The notes under the pieces are model-generated. The model searched no databases, was not told the origin of the DNA, and saw only the letters and a program-made list of their open reading frames with translations. From the NCBI RefSeq assembly GCF_028553725.1, contig NZ_CP067124.1, forward strand, positions 1,250,001-1,314,000: a DNA stretch of 64,000 bases. Reading direction: 5' to 3'. Of this stretch, positions 37,740 through 46,334 are shown in pieces (the first letter of the stretch is position 1; each line of letters begins with the position of its first letter). The translations under genes were made by a program, and so were the position numbers. Source of the stretch: Paracoccus alcaliphilus. GTDB taxonomy: Bacteria > Pseudomonadota > Alphaproteobacteria > Rhodobacterales > Rhodobacteraceae.

Positions 37740-38893
37740 GGCGCCACCTCGACCGGCACGGCGGGGGTAAAGCGGTTCGGCCCCATGCGCAGCGCCGCCA
37801 GCATCGGAATGGCGCGCAGCCCCGCCCCGTCCAGCGCCGCCCGCGCCACCACCACCTGAGCGGCGGTCACGGCAGTCGGCGCCAGTTCGATCACCTCCAG
37901 CGGCGACAGGATGCCGCGCGCGGGCCACAGAAAGACCTGCGCGGCCCCGGCCAGATCGCTGCCGGTCAGGACCAGATCCGCGCCGGGGGCCAGCGGCGTC
38001 AGCGGCGCGTCCAGCGCGGGTCTGCCGGTGGTGATGGTCAGGGAATGACGCTCGGACCCGCCCTCGGGCGCGATCAGCACGATATCCAGCGCGCCGGGAT
38101 CGGCGCCGGGCGGGCAGGTGGCGAAGATATGGCCCGATGCGTCGGGACGGGCGATCTGATCCGGGCCAAGCGGCGGGTCGGCAATCGCAAGGCTGCTGGT
38201 GCCGATGCGCAATTCGGTCGCATTCGCGGCCTCGGCGGTTTCGATCCGCAAGCGGCGGCCAGCGCCAAGCGGATTGGGCAAGGCGCCAAGGATCGCCGGC
38301 CGGGTGATCGGGCGCGGCCCGACCAGCCGGACACCGCCCGGGGCGACGATGTCGGGCGCGGGCAGGGGTGGGTTCAGCCGTTCCAGCTGCACCGGCCCCA
38401 ACTCGACCAGCGCCCATGGTCGAAGGCGCATTTGCAGCGGCGTGAAAATCTTCTCCATCAGATCCGCCGCGACCGGAACCAGCGTGACCGTCATCCGCCC
38501 CTGACCCGGCACAGGGTCGATATTGGCCGAGGCGGGGATCGGCATCTCGATGACCGGATCGGTCTCGATCACCTGCAGCGCCTGCCCCAGCCGGTTGAGC
38601 GCCTGCACCGGCTCCCCCGCGGGCGAGGTGCCATAGGCGGTGACGACGAAAAAGGCAGACAGCGACAGCGGCGGGGCGCGGCGCTGGCCGTCCTCGCCAA
38701 TGAACCAGTCGTCGTTGCGATGCGTGGGCTGCGGCGTGACCCATAATTGCGAGACGCGGATCGCCTCGCCCTGCGCATTGGCGTTCTCGATCGGCGGGCC
38801 TGCGGCGATATCGCCCAAAAGCGGCGCGATCCCGGCCTTGAGATGGGCGGCAAGGGCGCGGCCCGCATCGTGAAGATTGGTGAAACGCGCCAT
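37736..38893 (-). CDS. DUF4255 cap/terminator-like protein (Pvc16/Afp16-type)
   Basis: A 385-residue protein. Residues about 1-190 are the DUF4255 domain: FTNLHDAGRALAAHLKAGIA, VSQLWVTPQPTHRNDDWF, RAPPLSLSAFFVVTAYGTSP, ALNRLGQALQVIETDPVI. The C-terminal half is an Ig-like beta-rich extension. In related particles the DUF4255 protein caps the distal end and sets the length. Start 38893 (MARFTNLH) is chosen because it begins the conserved domain and abuts the preceding stop. Confidence 0.9.
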   Translation of the reverse strand: MARFTNLHDAGRALAAHLKAGIAPLLGDIAAGPPIENANAQGEAIRVSQLWVTPQPTHRNDDWFIGEDGQRRAPPLSLSAFFVVTAYGTSPAGEPVQALNRLGQALQVIETDPVIEMPIPASANIDPVPGQGRMTVTLVPVAADLMEKIFTPLQMRLRPWALVELGPVQLERLNPPLPAPDIVAPGGVRLVGPRPITRPAILGALPNPLGAGRRLRIETAEAANATELRIGTSSLAIADPPLGPDQIARPDASGHIFATCPPGADPGALDIVLIAPEGGSERHSLTITTGRPALDAPLTPLAPGADLVLTGSDLAGAAQVFLWPARGILSPLEVIELAPTAVTAAQVVVARAALDGAGLRAIPMLAALRMGPNRFTPAVPVEVAP

Positions 38894-38894
38894 C

Positions 38895-39901
38895 TCAGCC
38901 TCCGACCGGGCGAGGGATGGAATGGCCACGCCCCGCGCGCCGGGTGGCCGGGGCAAGCAACGATTTGCGCGGCGTGCCGGGGGTCTGGCGGGCCTCGCGC
39001 GTGACGATGGTCAGCGCCCCGATGCGGATGCGGACCTGCGGTTTGGCGGCGGGTGGCGTGGCAGGCAGCGGCGCGTCGGACGGGCGGGCCGGACGCAGGC
39101 TGGCGGGTGCCGCGCGTGGCGGTGTGGGCGCTGGGGGTTGTGGTTGCTGTGGTGCGGGTTTGGCGGCTTTCGTCGGGGTTGCGGGCTGGTGGCGGGCCGC
39201 TGGTTGCAGGGTTGCAGGCAGCGGTTCCGCGCGACGGGAAAGCGGTTCCGGCGCGGGCGTTGCGGGCTGGGGCTGCGCCGGTTCCGGTGTCGCGGGCGGG
39301 TGCAGTTTCAGCCGCTGCGCGGTGGCGGCAAGGCGTTCGGGATCGGCGGGCAGGGGCGGCGCCTTTGGTGTGGGCGCAGCGGTTCGCGGTCTGACAGGCG
39401 CGGCGGCGCGAAAGCCGGTCAGCACCACGCGCGAGGTGATCGGCGCGGGCGGCTTTGCGGGTTGGCGCGTCTGCGTGGGCTGTGCCGGGGGCGGGCGGTT
39501 TGGCCCGAAGGGGCGGGCGGCTGGGGCAGGGGTTTCCTTACCGCCGCGCCATCTTTGGCATGCGCTGGGCGGGGTGGTTGCGGCTGGGTGGTGGCGATCT
39601 CTGGTGCCGATTTGCGGGCTGGCGGCGGGTTCGCCTTTTTCGCCGTTGCGGGGGACGCGGCGGGTTTGGGCGGCGGCGCGGGCGTCGTGTCGCGCCGTGT
39701 CGTGGGCGCGGCTGATCCGGTGTGATGCTGGCGCGGCGCTGGTGGCGCTGCTGCCGCCCGTTCGGGCGGGGCCAGGGTTACTGGCGCTGGCGTTGGCGTT
39801 GGCGTTGGCGTCGGCATAGGCTCGGCCGCGGGGCGCAGGCGAGGGGCGGGCGCCGCGCCTGCGACGGGTCCGATCAGCGATGTCAGCCGGGGCGCGCGCA
39901 T
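38895..39901 (-). CDS. Pro/Ala-rich eCIS protein encoded in two frames
   Basis: Two overlapping frames together look like one gene. The first starts ATG 39901, overlapping the chaperone stop (TGATG), reads MRAPRLTSLIGPVAG then Pro/Thr/Ala repeats, and stops near 39419. The second ends at 38895, two bases before the DUF4255 start, with a conserved-looking tail (PQVRIRIGALTIVTREAR). The first becomes Arg-rich after RKPLPQPP, and the second looks natural only from about KETPAPAARPFGP, so the change is near 39520-39540, at C-runs. The span is 1,007 bases, one short of a multiple of three, fitting a -1 shift. It could be programmed shifting, a real lesion or a sequence error. A fused product would be about 335 residues. 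Confidence 0.6.
39783..39812 (-). repeat. hexamer repeat coding for (Pro-Thr)n
   Basis: Five units of a six-base repeat (GGCGTT on the + strand, end units with one change) lie in the N-terminal part of the Pro-rich gene and encode PTPTPTPTPA in its first frame. Gain or loss of units keeps the frame, so length variation would change only the linker length. Confidence 0.75.
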
Positions 39902-40617
39902 CACGAGACCTCTGCCAGCGTCTGCGCGGCAAGGATGCGGCGCAGATAGTCCTGTCGGCGCGGGCTGGGCAGGCCGAGGATCTCGGCCTCGGACCAGTGA
40001 TAGCTGCTGGCGATCAGATGAACCTCGTCCAGCAGCCTTGCCGCGCGGCTGCGCAACTCGGTATCAAGGAAATCCGCCACATCCAGCGGCAGCACCAGTG
40101 CCGCGCCGCAATCGGTGCAGGATGTGCCGATCTCCAGCCCCAGCCCGGCAACGGCGCTTTCCAGCGCGGCGATGGCGGTGTCGCGGTCGGGGCCGGTCAG
40201 CCGGGCCTCGGCCTGCGCCGGGCCCATCCCGGTGGCCTGAGACAGCAGCGCGATCAGCGCGGGCTCGCCTTGCAAGCCGCGTTCCTCCAGCGCGATCAGA
40301 TCGGTCAGCCGCAACGGCCCAAGCGGCGTGCCGTCCAGCGGCAGCGCGGCCGAGGGCTCGCGCGGCAGATCATCCAGCGAAAAGGCCAGCGCATTGCCCG
40401 TGCCGCAACTGTCGCAATCGGTCTCGGATTCGATCTGCGGCCCGATCAGCGCCCGGCGCAGCGACAACAGCGCGTCCTCCCATTCCGCCAGCGTCAGCGC
40501 CGCCAGCGCCGCGATCCCGCGCCCGCCGACCGAGGCGGCAAGCGCCGCCAGCCGGGTATGGGGGCCGCCCGCGGGATCGTGAAAGGCGATCTCATCCTGT
40601 CCGGTCAAAACACGCAC
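39901..40617 (-). CDS. T4-type baseplate hub assembly chaperone-like protein
   Basis: A 238-residue protein read from GTG 40617 with AGGAG six bases upstream. It carries two Cys pairs, SCGTG-type (ETDCDSCGTGNAL, near residue 70) and CTDCGAALVL (near 160), suggesting a zinc site, and a C-terminal helical domain with LIASSYHWSEAEILGLPSPR and QDYLRRILAA. This layout and position match the T4 baseplate/gp51-like assembly family in related clusters. It probably guides baseplate assembly and is not part of the particle. It overlaps the next gene's start by one base. Confidence 0.65.
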   Translation of the reverse strand: MRVLTGQDEIAFHDPAGGPHTRLAALAASVGGRGIAALAALTLAEWEDALLSLRRALIGPQIESETDCDSCGTGNALAFSLDDLPREPSAALPLDGTPLGPLRLTDLIALEERGLQGEPALIALLSQATGMGPAQAEARLTGPDRDTAIAALESAVAGLGLEIGTSCTDCGAALVLPLDVADFLDTELRSRAARLLDEVHLIASSYHWSEAEILGLPSPRRQDYLRRILAAQTLAEVS

Positions 40618-40642
40618 TGGATACTCCTCTCCCGGCAGGCGC

Positions 40643-41143
40643 TCAGGTTTCGGCAGGCTCGGTCACCGCCTCGTCGAGTACGAAATTCTCGTACTCGATC
40701 TTCAGCGACTGGATCGCGACGGCATTGGCATTCGCGTCCATCTCGGGCAGGGCCTGAAATTCGCTGGCCCATGCCCGGAACAGGTTGAAGGCCATGACCG
40801 GTGTGCCCTGCATGTTCAGCACCTCGACCCGGACGGCCTTGCGGTAATTGACAAGGCTGTTTGCGGCCTCGCCCTGCGGGTCGTTCACCTGATTGGCCCA
40901 TTCCAGAAACTGCCGGTCATGGGTCAGGCCGGATTCGAAGGTCACCGGCTCGAACTTGGTGCGTCCGGGCATCTTGCGCACGATCCCCGCATCGGCAGCC
41001 GCGCGCCATTCGATCGCCTCGGTCGCCTTCTTGATCGCGGACATCTTGGACAGGGCGGCGACGACCCGCCCGTCCCATGTCACGCGGAAACGGAAGTTCT
41101 TGTAGGGGTCGATACGATGGGCATTCACGTTGAACATCGGCAT
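40643..41143 (-). CDS. inner tube protein (T4 gp19-like, Afp1/Afp5-type)
   Basis: A 166-residue protein with AAGGAGG upstream. The tube signature is clear: DPYKNFRFRVTWDGRVVAAL, SKMSAIKKATEAIEWRA, PGRTKFEPVTFESGLTHDRQ, FLEWANQVND, and IEYENFVLDEAV at the end. It stacks as hexamers to make the needle, and cargo may load into the lumen. It lies 29 bases after the sheath gene. Only one tube gene is seen. Confidence 0.95.
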   Translation of the reverse strand: MPMFNVNAHRIDPYKNFRFRVTWDGRVVAALSKMSAIKKATEAIEWRAAADAGIVRKMPGRTKFEPVTFESGLTHDRQFLEWANQVNDPQGEAANSLVNYRKAVRVEVLNMQGTPVMAFNLFRAWASEFQALPEMDANANAVAIQSLKIEYENFVLDEAVTEPAET

Positions 41144-41172
41144 GACGCCACCTCCTTTTCAATCGCCCGCGC

Positions 41173-43080
41173 CTAGCGCCGGGTCATCTGGCTGAGGGTT
41201 ACGATGACGAATTCCGCCGGTCGCAGCGGGGCGAAACCGACCTGAACATTGACGATCCCAGCCGCCTGATCGTCGGGCGTGGTGGTGTCGCTGTCGCATT
41301 TGACGAAATAAGCATCGCGGCTGGTCGCGCCGGCAAAGGCGCCGTTGCGGAACTGGGCTTCCATGAAGGCGCCGATGGTGGCGCGCAGCGCGGCCCACAG
41401 CCGCTCGTCATTGCCCTCGAACACGGCCCACTGGATGCCGTGAAAGATCGACTTGCGCAGAAACATCGCGGTGCGGCGGACGTTGATATAGCGCCATTCG
41501 GTGGTCGGACGTCCGGTGCGCCCGCCCCAGACCACGCGGCCCGCGCCCGGCACCGTGCGCAGCGCGTTCAGCCCGTGCGGGTTCATGCGGTCCTGATCGC
41601 GGTCCAGCACCTGGAAATCCAGACCCACCGTGCCCGCCAGCGTGGCCTCCAGCCCCGCCGCGACCTTCCAGACCCCGCGCCGCCCGTCGGTGCGCCCGTA
41701 AAGCCCGGCGATATGACCCGCCGCCGGGATCGCACGCACCGGGTCGCGGCCCAGCCCCGCCGGATCCGGCACCACGATGCGCGGCCAGTAAAGCGCGCGG
41801 AAATCCGATCCGGTGATGCCATTGCGCGCCTGATCCACCGCATTGCCGACAGGGTCCTCGGCCGCGGTCGAGCGCGGGGCATCGGCGACAAGGAACATGT
41901 CGCGCTGCGGCCGGGCCTCGACATAGGCCAGAACGGCGTTGATGAAACCCGCATGCTGGGCATTGTTGGTCGCGCTGAGCAACCCGTCCGAGGCGCAGAC
42001 GATCAGCGCCGCGTCGTCGATCCCGTCCAGTGCCGACAGCGCGGCGGCATAGCCGGTGACGGCGAAGGTCGCATTGCCGCCGGTGCCCCCGGCCAGCGGG
42101 ACGCCCGGAGTGGCCCCTGTCAACTCGCCCTGATTTCGCGGGCGGAACGCCACCGGAGGGTCGATATCCGCCCAGCCCAGAAAGGCCGAACGGGCAAGCT
42201 GGTCCAGCATGTATTTCTCATCCGCCGGATCGGGGGACAGGCCCTCGAACCGCTCGGCCTCGGTGAAATTCGCCTCGCCCACGGGCCGGTGGAAAACCAC
42301 CAGATTGAAACGTCCGGGATCGGCATCGGTGCTGTCGGCGATGGCCACGCGCAGCGCGTTGCCCCATGTCCCGGCACCCCGCGCGCGCAGGCTGGAGGCC
42401 GTGGTCGCCCCGCCTTCGCCCAGCAGGATGCCCTCGGCGCCCGCCGCCATGTTGACCGGGCGGATCGCCGGGCCGGACCAGCGGATGTCGGGATCATCGG
42501 CCAGCCGGGTGATGACATTGTCCGCGTCGTCATCTTCGGTGGTCAGATTGGTCAGCGTGGGATTGGTGCCGCGATTGGCAAAGCTGGTGCCGTTATTGGT
42601 CGAGATCCGCACCGTCAGGTTGAAATGCGCCGCATCGCCATCGGTCGCATTGGCGATGACGATCTGGATCTGCTCGTTCGCGGCGGGGGCGCGGGCCTGC
42701 ACGATCCGCGCGGTCGTCCCGCCATCATCGGCCACGGTGATCGCGCGTTCGGCATCGACGGGCAGGCTGGCAACGGTCGCCGCCGCATTGCCGACACCTG
42801 CGGCAAGGCGCAGCACATAGGCGCGCGGGCCGCCATTCTCGAAAAAGCCCTTGATCGCATAGGGCAGCAGCAGCCGTGCGGTCGCGGCGTCGCCCTCATC
42901 GCGGAAATAGCCGCCGAAGACGCGCTGGAACTGGATTTCCGACGAGACGGGCGTGGGGCCGGTCGGGCCGCGCTCGGTCTCGCCGACGAAGACGGTGACG
43001 GCGGTGGGCGCGGCCTCGATCGCGCGCGCGCCGCCGGGCGCTTCGCGAACATAGACCCCCGGCGTAAGAGGCGTAGTCAT
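41173..43080 (-). CDS. contractile tail sheath protein (Afp2-4-type)
   Basis: A 635-residue sheath protein, first gene of the island in transcription order. The N-terminus LTPGVYVREAPGGARAIEA and VTVFVGETERGPTG are typical. The C-terminal domain has the conserved RTAMFLRKSIFHGIQWAVFE, LRATIGAFMEAQFRNGAF and SRDAYFVKCDSDTTTPD blocks, ending in GFAPLRPAEFVIVTLSQ. A beta-rich insertion of about 250 residues lies in the middle. The sheath wraps the tube and contracts to drive it. A GAGGA site precedes the start. Only one sheath gene is present, whereas some eCIS have three. Confidence 0.95.
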   Translation of the reverse strand: MTTPLTPGVYVREAPGGARAIEAAPTAVTVFVGETERGPTGPTPVSSEIQFQRVFGGYFRDEGDAATARLLLPYAIKGFFENGGPRAYVLRLAAGVGNAAATVASLPVDAERAITVADDGGTTARIVQARAPAANEQIQIVIANATDGDAAHFNLTVRISTNNGTSFANRGTNPTLTNLTTEDDDADNVITRLADDPDIRWSGPAIRPVNMAAGAEGILLGEGGATTASSLRARGAGTWGNALRVAIADSTDADPGRFNLVVFHRPVGEANFTEAERFEGLSPDPADEKYMLDQLARSAFLGWADIDPPVAFRPRNQGELTGATPGVPLAGGTGGNATFAVTGYAAALSALDGIDDAALIVCASDGLLSATNNAQHAGFINAVLAYVEARPQRDMFLVADAPRSTAAEDPVGNAVDQARNGITGSDFRALYWPRIVVPDPAGLGRDPVRAIPAAGHIAGLYGRTDGRRGVWKVAAGLEATLAGTVGLDFQVLDRDQDRMNPHGLNALRTVPGAGRVVWGGRTGRPTTEWRYINVRRTAMFLRKSIFHGIQWAVFEGNDERLWAALRATIGAFMEAQFRNGAFAGATSRDAYFVKCDSDTTTPDDQAAGIVNVQVGFAPLRPAEFVIVTLSQMTRR

Positions 43081-43542
43081 GGTGCATGATCCTCGCTGCT
43101 TGTCGGCAGCGGTCCGGGGACATGATAAGCCTGAGCAGAGACTGCATCTCTGCCTGTCCGCGCCGTTCCCGACTCAGAGAAATTCGATTGTCCGATCCTG
43201 GCTGTGCGACCACGGGGGCCGGGCGCCTGCAAACGCATCGTTCCGGCCAGCGCCTGTCCGGAAGCGTGACGCCCGATCTTCCGGCTTTCCGGAAGGGTCA
43301 AAAGCCTTTTGGTCCTGCCACTTTCAGGGCCAGAGCCCCTGAATTCCGAAGGGCCGCATGAACCCCTCGTTTAATCCAACAGGGTCATCCCAAAGTCTGA
43401 TTCTGTCAAGTCAGAAGGTGGTTGAAACGAACATATGGCCAATTCGGGCAAGGCGAAAATTTTTTGCAATCGCGGGGGGTTGCGCAGGGCGAAACCGTAA
43501 CTTCCGGCATTCCATGCCCGACCTCGCCCGTCCGGACATGGA
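43081..43542. promoter_or_regulatory. probable eCIS promoter region, no gene
   Basis: This 462-base gap separates the sheath gene from the rpmE terminator. On the minus strand there is a perfect TTGACA (43409 down to 43404) with no good -10 at the usual spacing. Inverted repeats are present: CCGGAAG at 43258-43264 with CTTCCGG at 43278-43284, the palindrome TTCCGGAA at 43287-43294, and TTCAGGG at 43323-43329 with CCCTGAA at 43337-43343. Short open frames here have no codon support. The island promoter and its control sites are expected in this stretch. Confidence 0.5.
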
Positions 43543-43575
43543 AACGAAAAACGCCGCCCCGAGGGGCGGCGTTCA
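43543..43575 (-). terminator. intrinsic terminator of the rpmE operon
   Basis: A 10-base perfect stem (43551-43560 with 43563-43572, CG-rich, two-base loop) is followed on the minus strand by five T residues (A-run at 43547-43551). It lies about 22 bases after the rpmE stop, so it ends the ffh-to-rpmE transcription unit before the eCIS promoter region. Confidence 0.9.
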
Positions 43576-43596
43576 TGGGAAATCCGGTGGGGGCGA

Positions 43597-43818
43597 TCAG
43601 AAGCCCAGACCGGCATATTTCGATTTGAACCGCGACACGCGACCGCCGGTATCCATCAGCTTGGCCGAACCGCCGGTCCATGCCGGGTGCGAGGTGGGGT
43701 CGATGTCCAGCGTCATGGTGGCGCCTTCCGCGCCCCAGGTCGAGCGGGTCTGATAGGTCGTCCCGTCGGTCATCTTGACTTCGATCAGGTGATAATCGGG
43801 ATGGATGTCTTTTTTCAT
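43597..43818 (-). CDS. rpmE: 50S ribosomal protein L31
   Basis: A 73-residue protein, typical alphaproteobacterial L31 ([58 protein letters not shown]). It lacks the Cys-based zinc motif of some L31 forms. It is the last gene of the operon before the terminator, 11 bases after rplS. Confidence 0.97.
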   Translation of the reverse strand: MKKDIHPDYHLIEVKMTDGTTYQTRSTWGAEGATMTLDIDPTSHPAWTGGSAKLMDTGGRVSRFKSKYAGLGF

Positions 43819-43829
43819 CTCGTGACCTT

Positions 43830-44213
43830 TCAGGCTTTCGCGTCCGACAGGGGACGGTAGTTGGTCTTTTCGGCGATCCGGGCCGATTTGCCGCGACGCT
43901 CGCGCAGGTAATACAGTTTGGCGCGGCGGACCTTGCCGCGACGCACGACCTCGATCGAATCGACATTGGTCGCATAGAGCGGGAACACACGTTCCACGCC
44001 TTCGCCAAAGCTGATCTTGCGGACGGTAAAGCTGGCGCCGATGCCGCTGCCGCCCTTGCGCGAGATGCAGACGCCTTCATACATCTGCACACGGGTACGG
44101 GTGCCCTCGGTCACTTTATAGCCGACGCGGATGGTGTCGCCGGCCTTGAAATCCGGGATGGTCTTGCCAAGCTCGGAAATCTGCTCGGCTTCAAGCTGTG
44201 CGATCAGGTTCAT
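43830..44213 (-). CDS. rplS: 50S ribosomal protein L19
   Basis: A 127-residue protein beginning [20 protein letters not shown]. It contains the L19 blocks [56 protein letters not shown] and [20 protein letters not shown]. Start 44213 is set by homology; the frame upstream is trmD-overlap sequence. It overlaps the end of trmD by 23 bases. Confidence 0.97.
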   Translation of the reverse strand: MNLIAQLEAEQISELGKTIPDFKAGDTIRVGYKVTEGTRTRVQMYEGVCISRKGGSGIGASFTVRKISFGEGVERVFPLYATNVDSIEVVRRGKVRRAKLYYLRERRGKSARIAEKTNYRPLSDAKA

Positions 44214-45078
44214 CGCTGTGATCCTTCCTATGCTCGCGGTGGTCCCGCGATTGGTCTGATGCGCCCGAGAGCTGTCGGTCCTTTGCCGGGTCCATATGAG
44301 TCGCCTCATATGCCCGCCACAGGTCGGGGCGGCGTTCCTTGGTCAGCCTTTCGGCCTCACTGGCCCTCCAACGATGAATGGCCGCGTGATTGCCGGACAG
44401 CAGAACCTCCGGTATCTCGCGGCCTTCCCATTGGGCGGGCTTCGTGAACTGGGGGGCCTCAAGCAGACCCCGGTTGCCGATGGAAAAGGATTCCTCGGCC
44501 AGCGAATCCTGATTCCCCAGCACGCGCGGTATAAGCCGGACCGTCGCGTCGATCAAGACCTGAGCCGCGATCTCTCCGCCGGTCAGGACATAATCGCCGA
44601 TACTGACCTCTTCGACATGGTGGGCGTCCAGAACGCGCTGGTCCACGCCCTCGAACCGGCCGCAGATCAGGGTGACGCCGGGGCCGTCCGCCAGCGCGCG
44701 GGCACGGGCCTGCGTCAGCGGGCGGCCACGCGGCGACATATAGATGACGGGCAGGCTGTCCCCCGCATCGCGCAGCGCCGCGTCCATCACATCGGCGCGG
44801 ATCACCATGCCCGCGCCGCCGCCCGCGGGCGTGTCGTCCACGTTGCGATGACGGCCGATGCCGAAATCGCGCAGCGGGATGGTGCGCAGGTTCCACAATC
44901 CTTGCGCCAGTGCCCGGCCGGTCAGTGACAGGCCGAGGATGCCGGGAAACGCCTCGGGGAACAGGGTGACGACATTCGCCGTCCATGCGCCCCTGACCTG
45001 CGGTTCGCCCATCAGTTCACGCGGGCGCAGGCTGGCCGAGATGGTCAGCCTGCCGTGGGATTTGGGCGTATCGCTCAT
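44191..45078 (-). CDS. trmD: tRNA (guanine37-N1)-methyltransferase
   Basis: A 295-residue SPOUT methyltransferase that puts m1G at tRNA position 37 and prevents +1 frameshifting. Trefoil-knot signatures are [37 protein letters not shown] and [20 protein letters not shown]. Compared with the usual ~250 residues it has an N-terminal stretch of about 30 residues and a hydrophilic C-terminal tail of about 30 residues (Lys/Asp/Arg-rich) that reads into rplS. The start overlaps the rimM stop (ATGA). Confidence 0.95.
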   Translation of the reverse strand: MSDTPKSHGRLTISASLRPRELMGEPQVRGAWTANVVTLFPEAFPGILGLSLTGRALAQGLWNLRTIPLRDFGIGRHRNVDDTPAGGGAGMVIRADVMDAALRDAGDSLPVIYMSPRGRPLTQARARALADGPGVTLICGRFEGVDQRVLDAHHVEEVSIGDYVLTGGEIAAQVLIDATVRLIPRVLGNQDSLAEESFSIGNRGLLEAPQFTKPAQWEGREIPEVLLSGNHAAIHRWRASEAERLTKERRPDLWRAYEATHMDPAKDRQLSGASDQSRDHREHRKDHSDEPDRTA

Positions 45079-45575
45079 TCGTCGCTGGCCGGAGGGTCGG
45101 CGACGATGCGGCGCGCGCCGAGGTCAACGGTCGGGACCACGGCGCGGGTGAAGGGCAGCAGCAGGATATCCTTGCCGCCGACGACTTCCAGAATATCGCC
45201 CGCGCCGTGATCGAAAATCGCCCGCACGCGGCCCAGCACCTGCCCGCCGGGATCGACAACCTCCAGCCCGATCAGATCGGCATGATAGAATTCATCGTCC
45301 GGCAGCGAGGGCAGGGCCTCGCGCGGGGCCCACAGCGTGGTGCCGCGCAGCGCCTCGGCATCCTCGCGGGTGGCCACGCCCGACAGGCGCGCGCCAAGGC
45401 CGCCGGTGACCGGGCGGGTCAGCCGGATGGTAAAGCTGCGCTTGCCGTCCTCGGTCCAAAGCGGGCCATAGCCGGAGATGTCCGCAGGCTCGGCGCAAAA
45501 GCTTTTCAGCCGCACCTCGCCCCGGACGCCAAAGGCTCCGGCGATCGCGCCGACGCAGATGCGGTCTTGTGCCAT
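45075..45575 (-). CDS. rimM: 16S rRNA processing protein RimM
   Basis: A 166-residue ribosome maturation factor that binds S19 and helps 30S assembly. It has the N-terminal RimM domain ([40 protein letters not shown]) and the PRC-barrel C-terminus ([37 protein letters not shown]). Start 45575 is chosen at MAQDRICVG after GAGGGTCC; upstream codons have no support. It overlaps trmD by four bases. Confidence 0.95.
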   Translation of the reverse strand: MAQDRICVGAIAGAFGVRGEVRLKSFCAEPADISGYGPLWTEDGKRSFTIRLTRPVTGGLGARLSGVATREDAEALRGTTLWAPREALPSLPDDEFYHADLIGLEVVDPGGQVLGRVRAIFDHGAGDILEVVGGKDILLLPFTRAVVPTVDLGARRIVADPPASDE

Positions 45576-45619
45576 CGGACCCTCGCGGACCAAAGGCGGG
45601 GTTGCCCCCGCCCGCAGGA

Positions 45620-45982
45620 TCACTCGGCGGCTTCTTCTGCCGGAGCGGCAGCCTTGGCGGCCCTTTCTTCGGCGCGCTTCTTGGCCTTGTCGCCGGGCTC
45701 ACCCTTTTTCAGGTTCTTGCGTTCGGCCTTGTCCTTGGCGCCTGCGGCTTCCAGGAAACGTGCCACGCGGTCGGTCGGCTGCGCGCCCTGGGCCAGCCAG
45801 TATTTCACACGCTCGACATCCATCTTGATGCGGTCTTCGCTGTCCTTGGGCAGCAGCGGGTTATAGGTGCCCAGCTTTTCCAGAAAACGGCCATCGCGCG
45901 GCATGCGCGAATCGGTCGCGACGATGGCGTAATGCGGGCGTTTCTTGCTGCCGCCACGGGCGAGACGGATTTTCATAGCCAT
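45620..45982 (-). CDS. rpsP: 30S ribosomal protein S16
   Basis: A 120-residue S16 ([60 protein letters not shown]). It carries an Ala/Glu/Lys-rich tail of about 40 residues, common in alphaproteobacteria. Start 45982 has AAGGAG eight bases upstream. The order chorismate mutase - rpsP - rimM is normal for Rhodobacterales. Confidence 0.97.
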   Translation of the reverse strand: MAMKIRLARGGSKKRPHYAIVATDSRMPRDGRFLEKLGTYNPLLPKDSEDRIKMDVERVKYWLAQGAQPTDRVARFLEAAGAKDKAERKNLKKGEPGDKAKKRAEERAAKAAAPAEEAAE

Positions 45983-46019
45983 TTGTATTTCTCCTTTGAA
46001 ATGGCGGTGTCGGGATGCG

Positions 46020-46328
46020 TCAGGACGCATCCTCCGATTGATAGATCTCGTGATGTCGGATCACTTCCGAGATCACGAAGTTCAGGAATTTGCGCGCGAA
46101 TTCCGGGTCCAGATCAGCCTCGCGCGCGAGGTGTTCCAGCCGCTCGATCTGCCGCGCCTCGCGCGAGGGATCGGATGGCGGAAGGTCGTGTTCGGCCTTG
46201 AGACGGCCGACGGCCTGAGTGTGCTTGAACCTTTCGGCCAGCGTATAGACAAGGATCGCATCCAGCCGGTCGATGCTGTTGCGATGCTCTTTCAGCAGGT
46301 CTGCGGCGAGGGTGGCGGTATCGTCCAT
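46020..46328 (-). CDS. chorismate mutase (AroQ type)
   Basis: A 102-residue all-helical AroQ chorismate mutase that makes prephenate for Phe and Tyr. It has [40 protein letters not shown], and the C-terminal [20 protein letters not shown]. The usual conserved Arg and Lys of the active site are present in the first two helices (Arg16, Lys44 area). It lies between ffh and rpsP, a common arrangement in Rhodobacterales, six bases after ffh. Confidence 0.92.
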   Translation of the reverse strand: MDDTATLAADLLKEHRNSIDRLDAILVYTLAERFKHTQAVGRLKAEHDLPPSDPSREARQIERLEHLAREADLDPEFARKFLNFVISEVIRHHEIYQSEDAS

Positions 46329-46334
46329 CGGCGA

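Noticed and set aside
15620..43080. Prophage or R-type tailocin
   Set aside because: There are no capsid, portal, terminase, integrase, holin or endolysin genes, while an AAA+ ATPase, DUF4255 and DUF4157 proteins are present, as in eCIS.
15620..43080. Type VI secretion system
   Set aside because: No TssJ, TssL or TssM membrane complex genes; the hub, LysM and ATPase set is eCIS-like.
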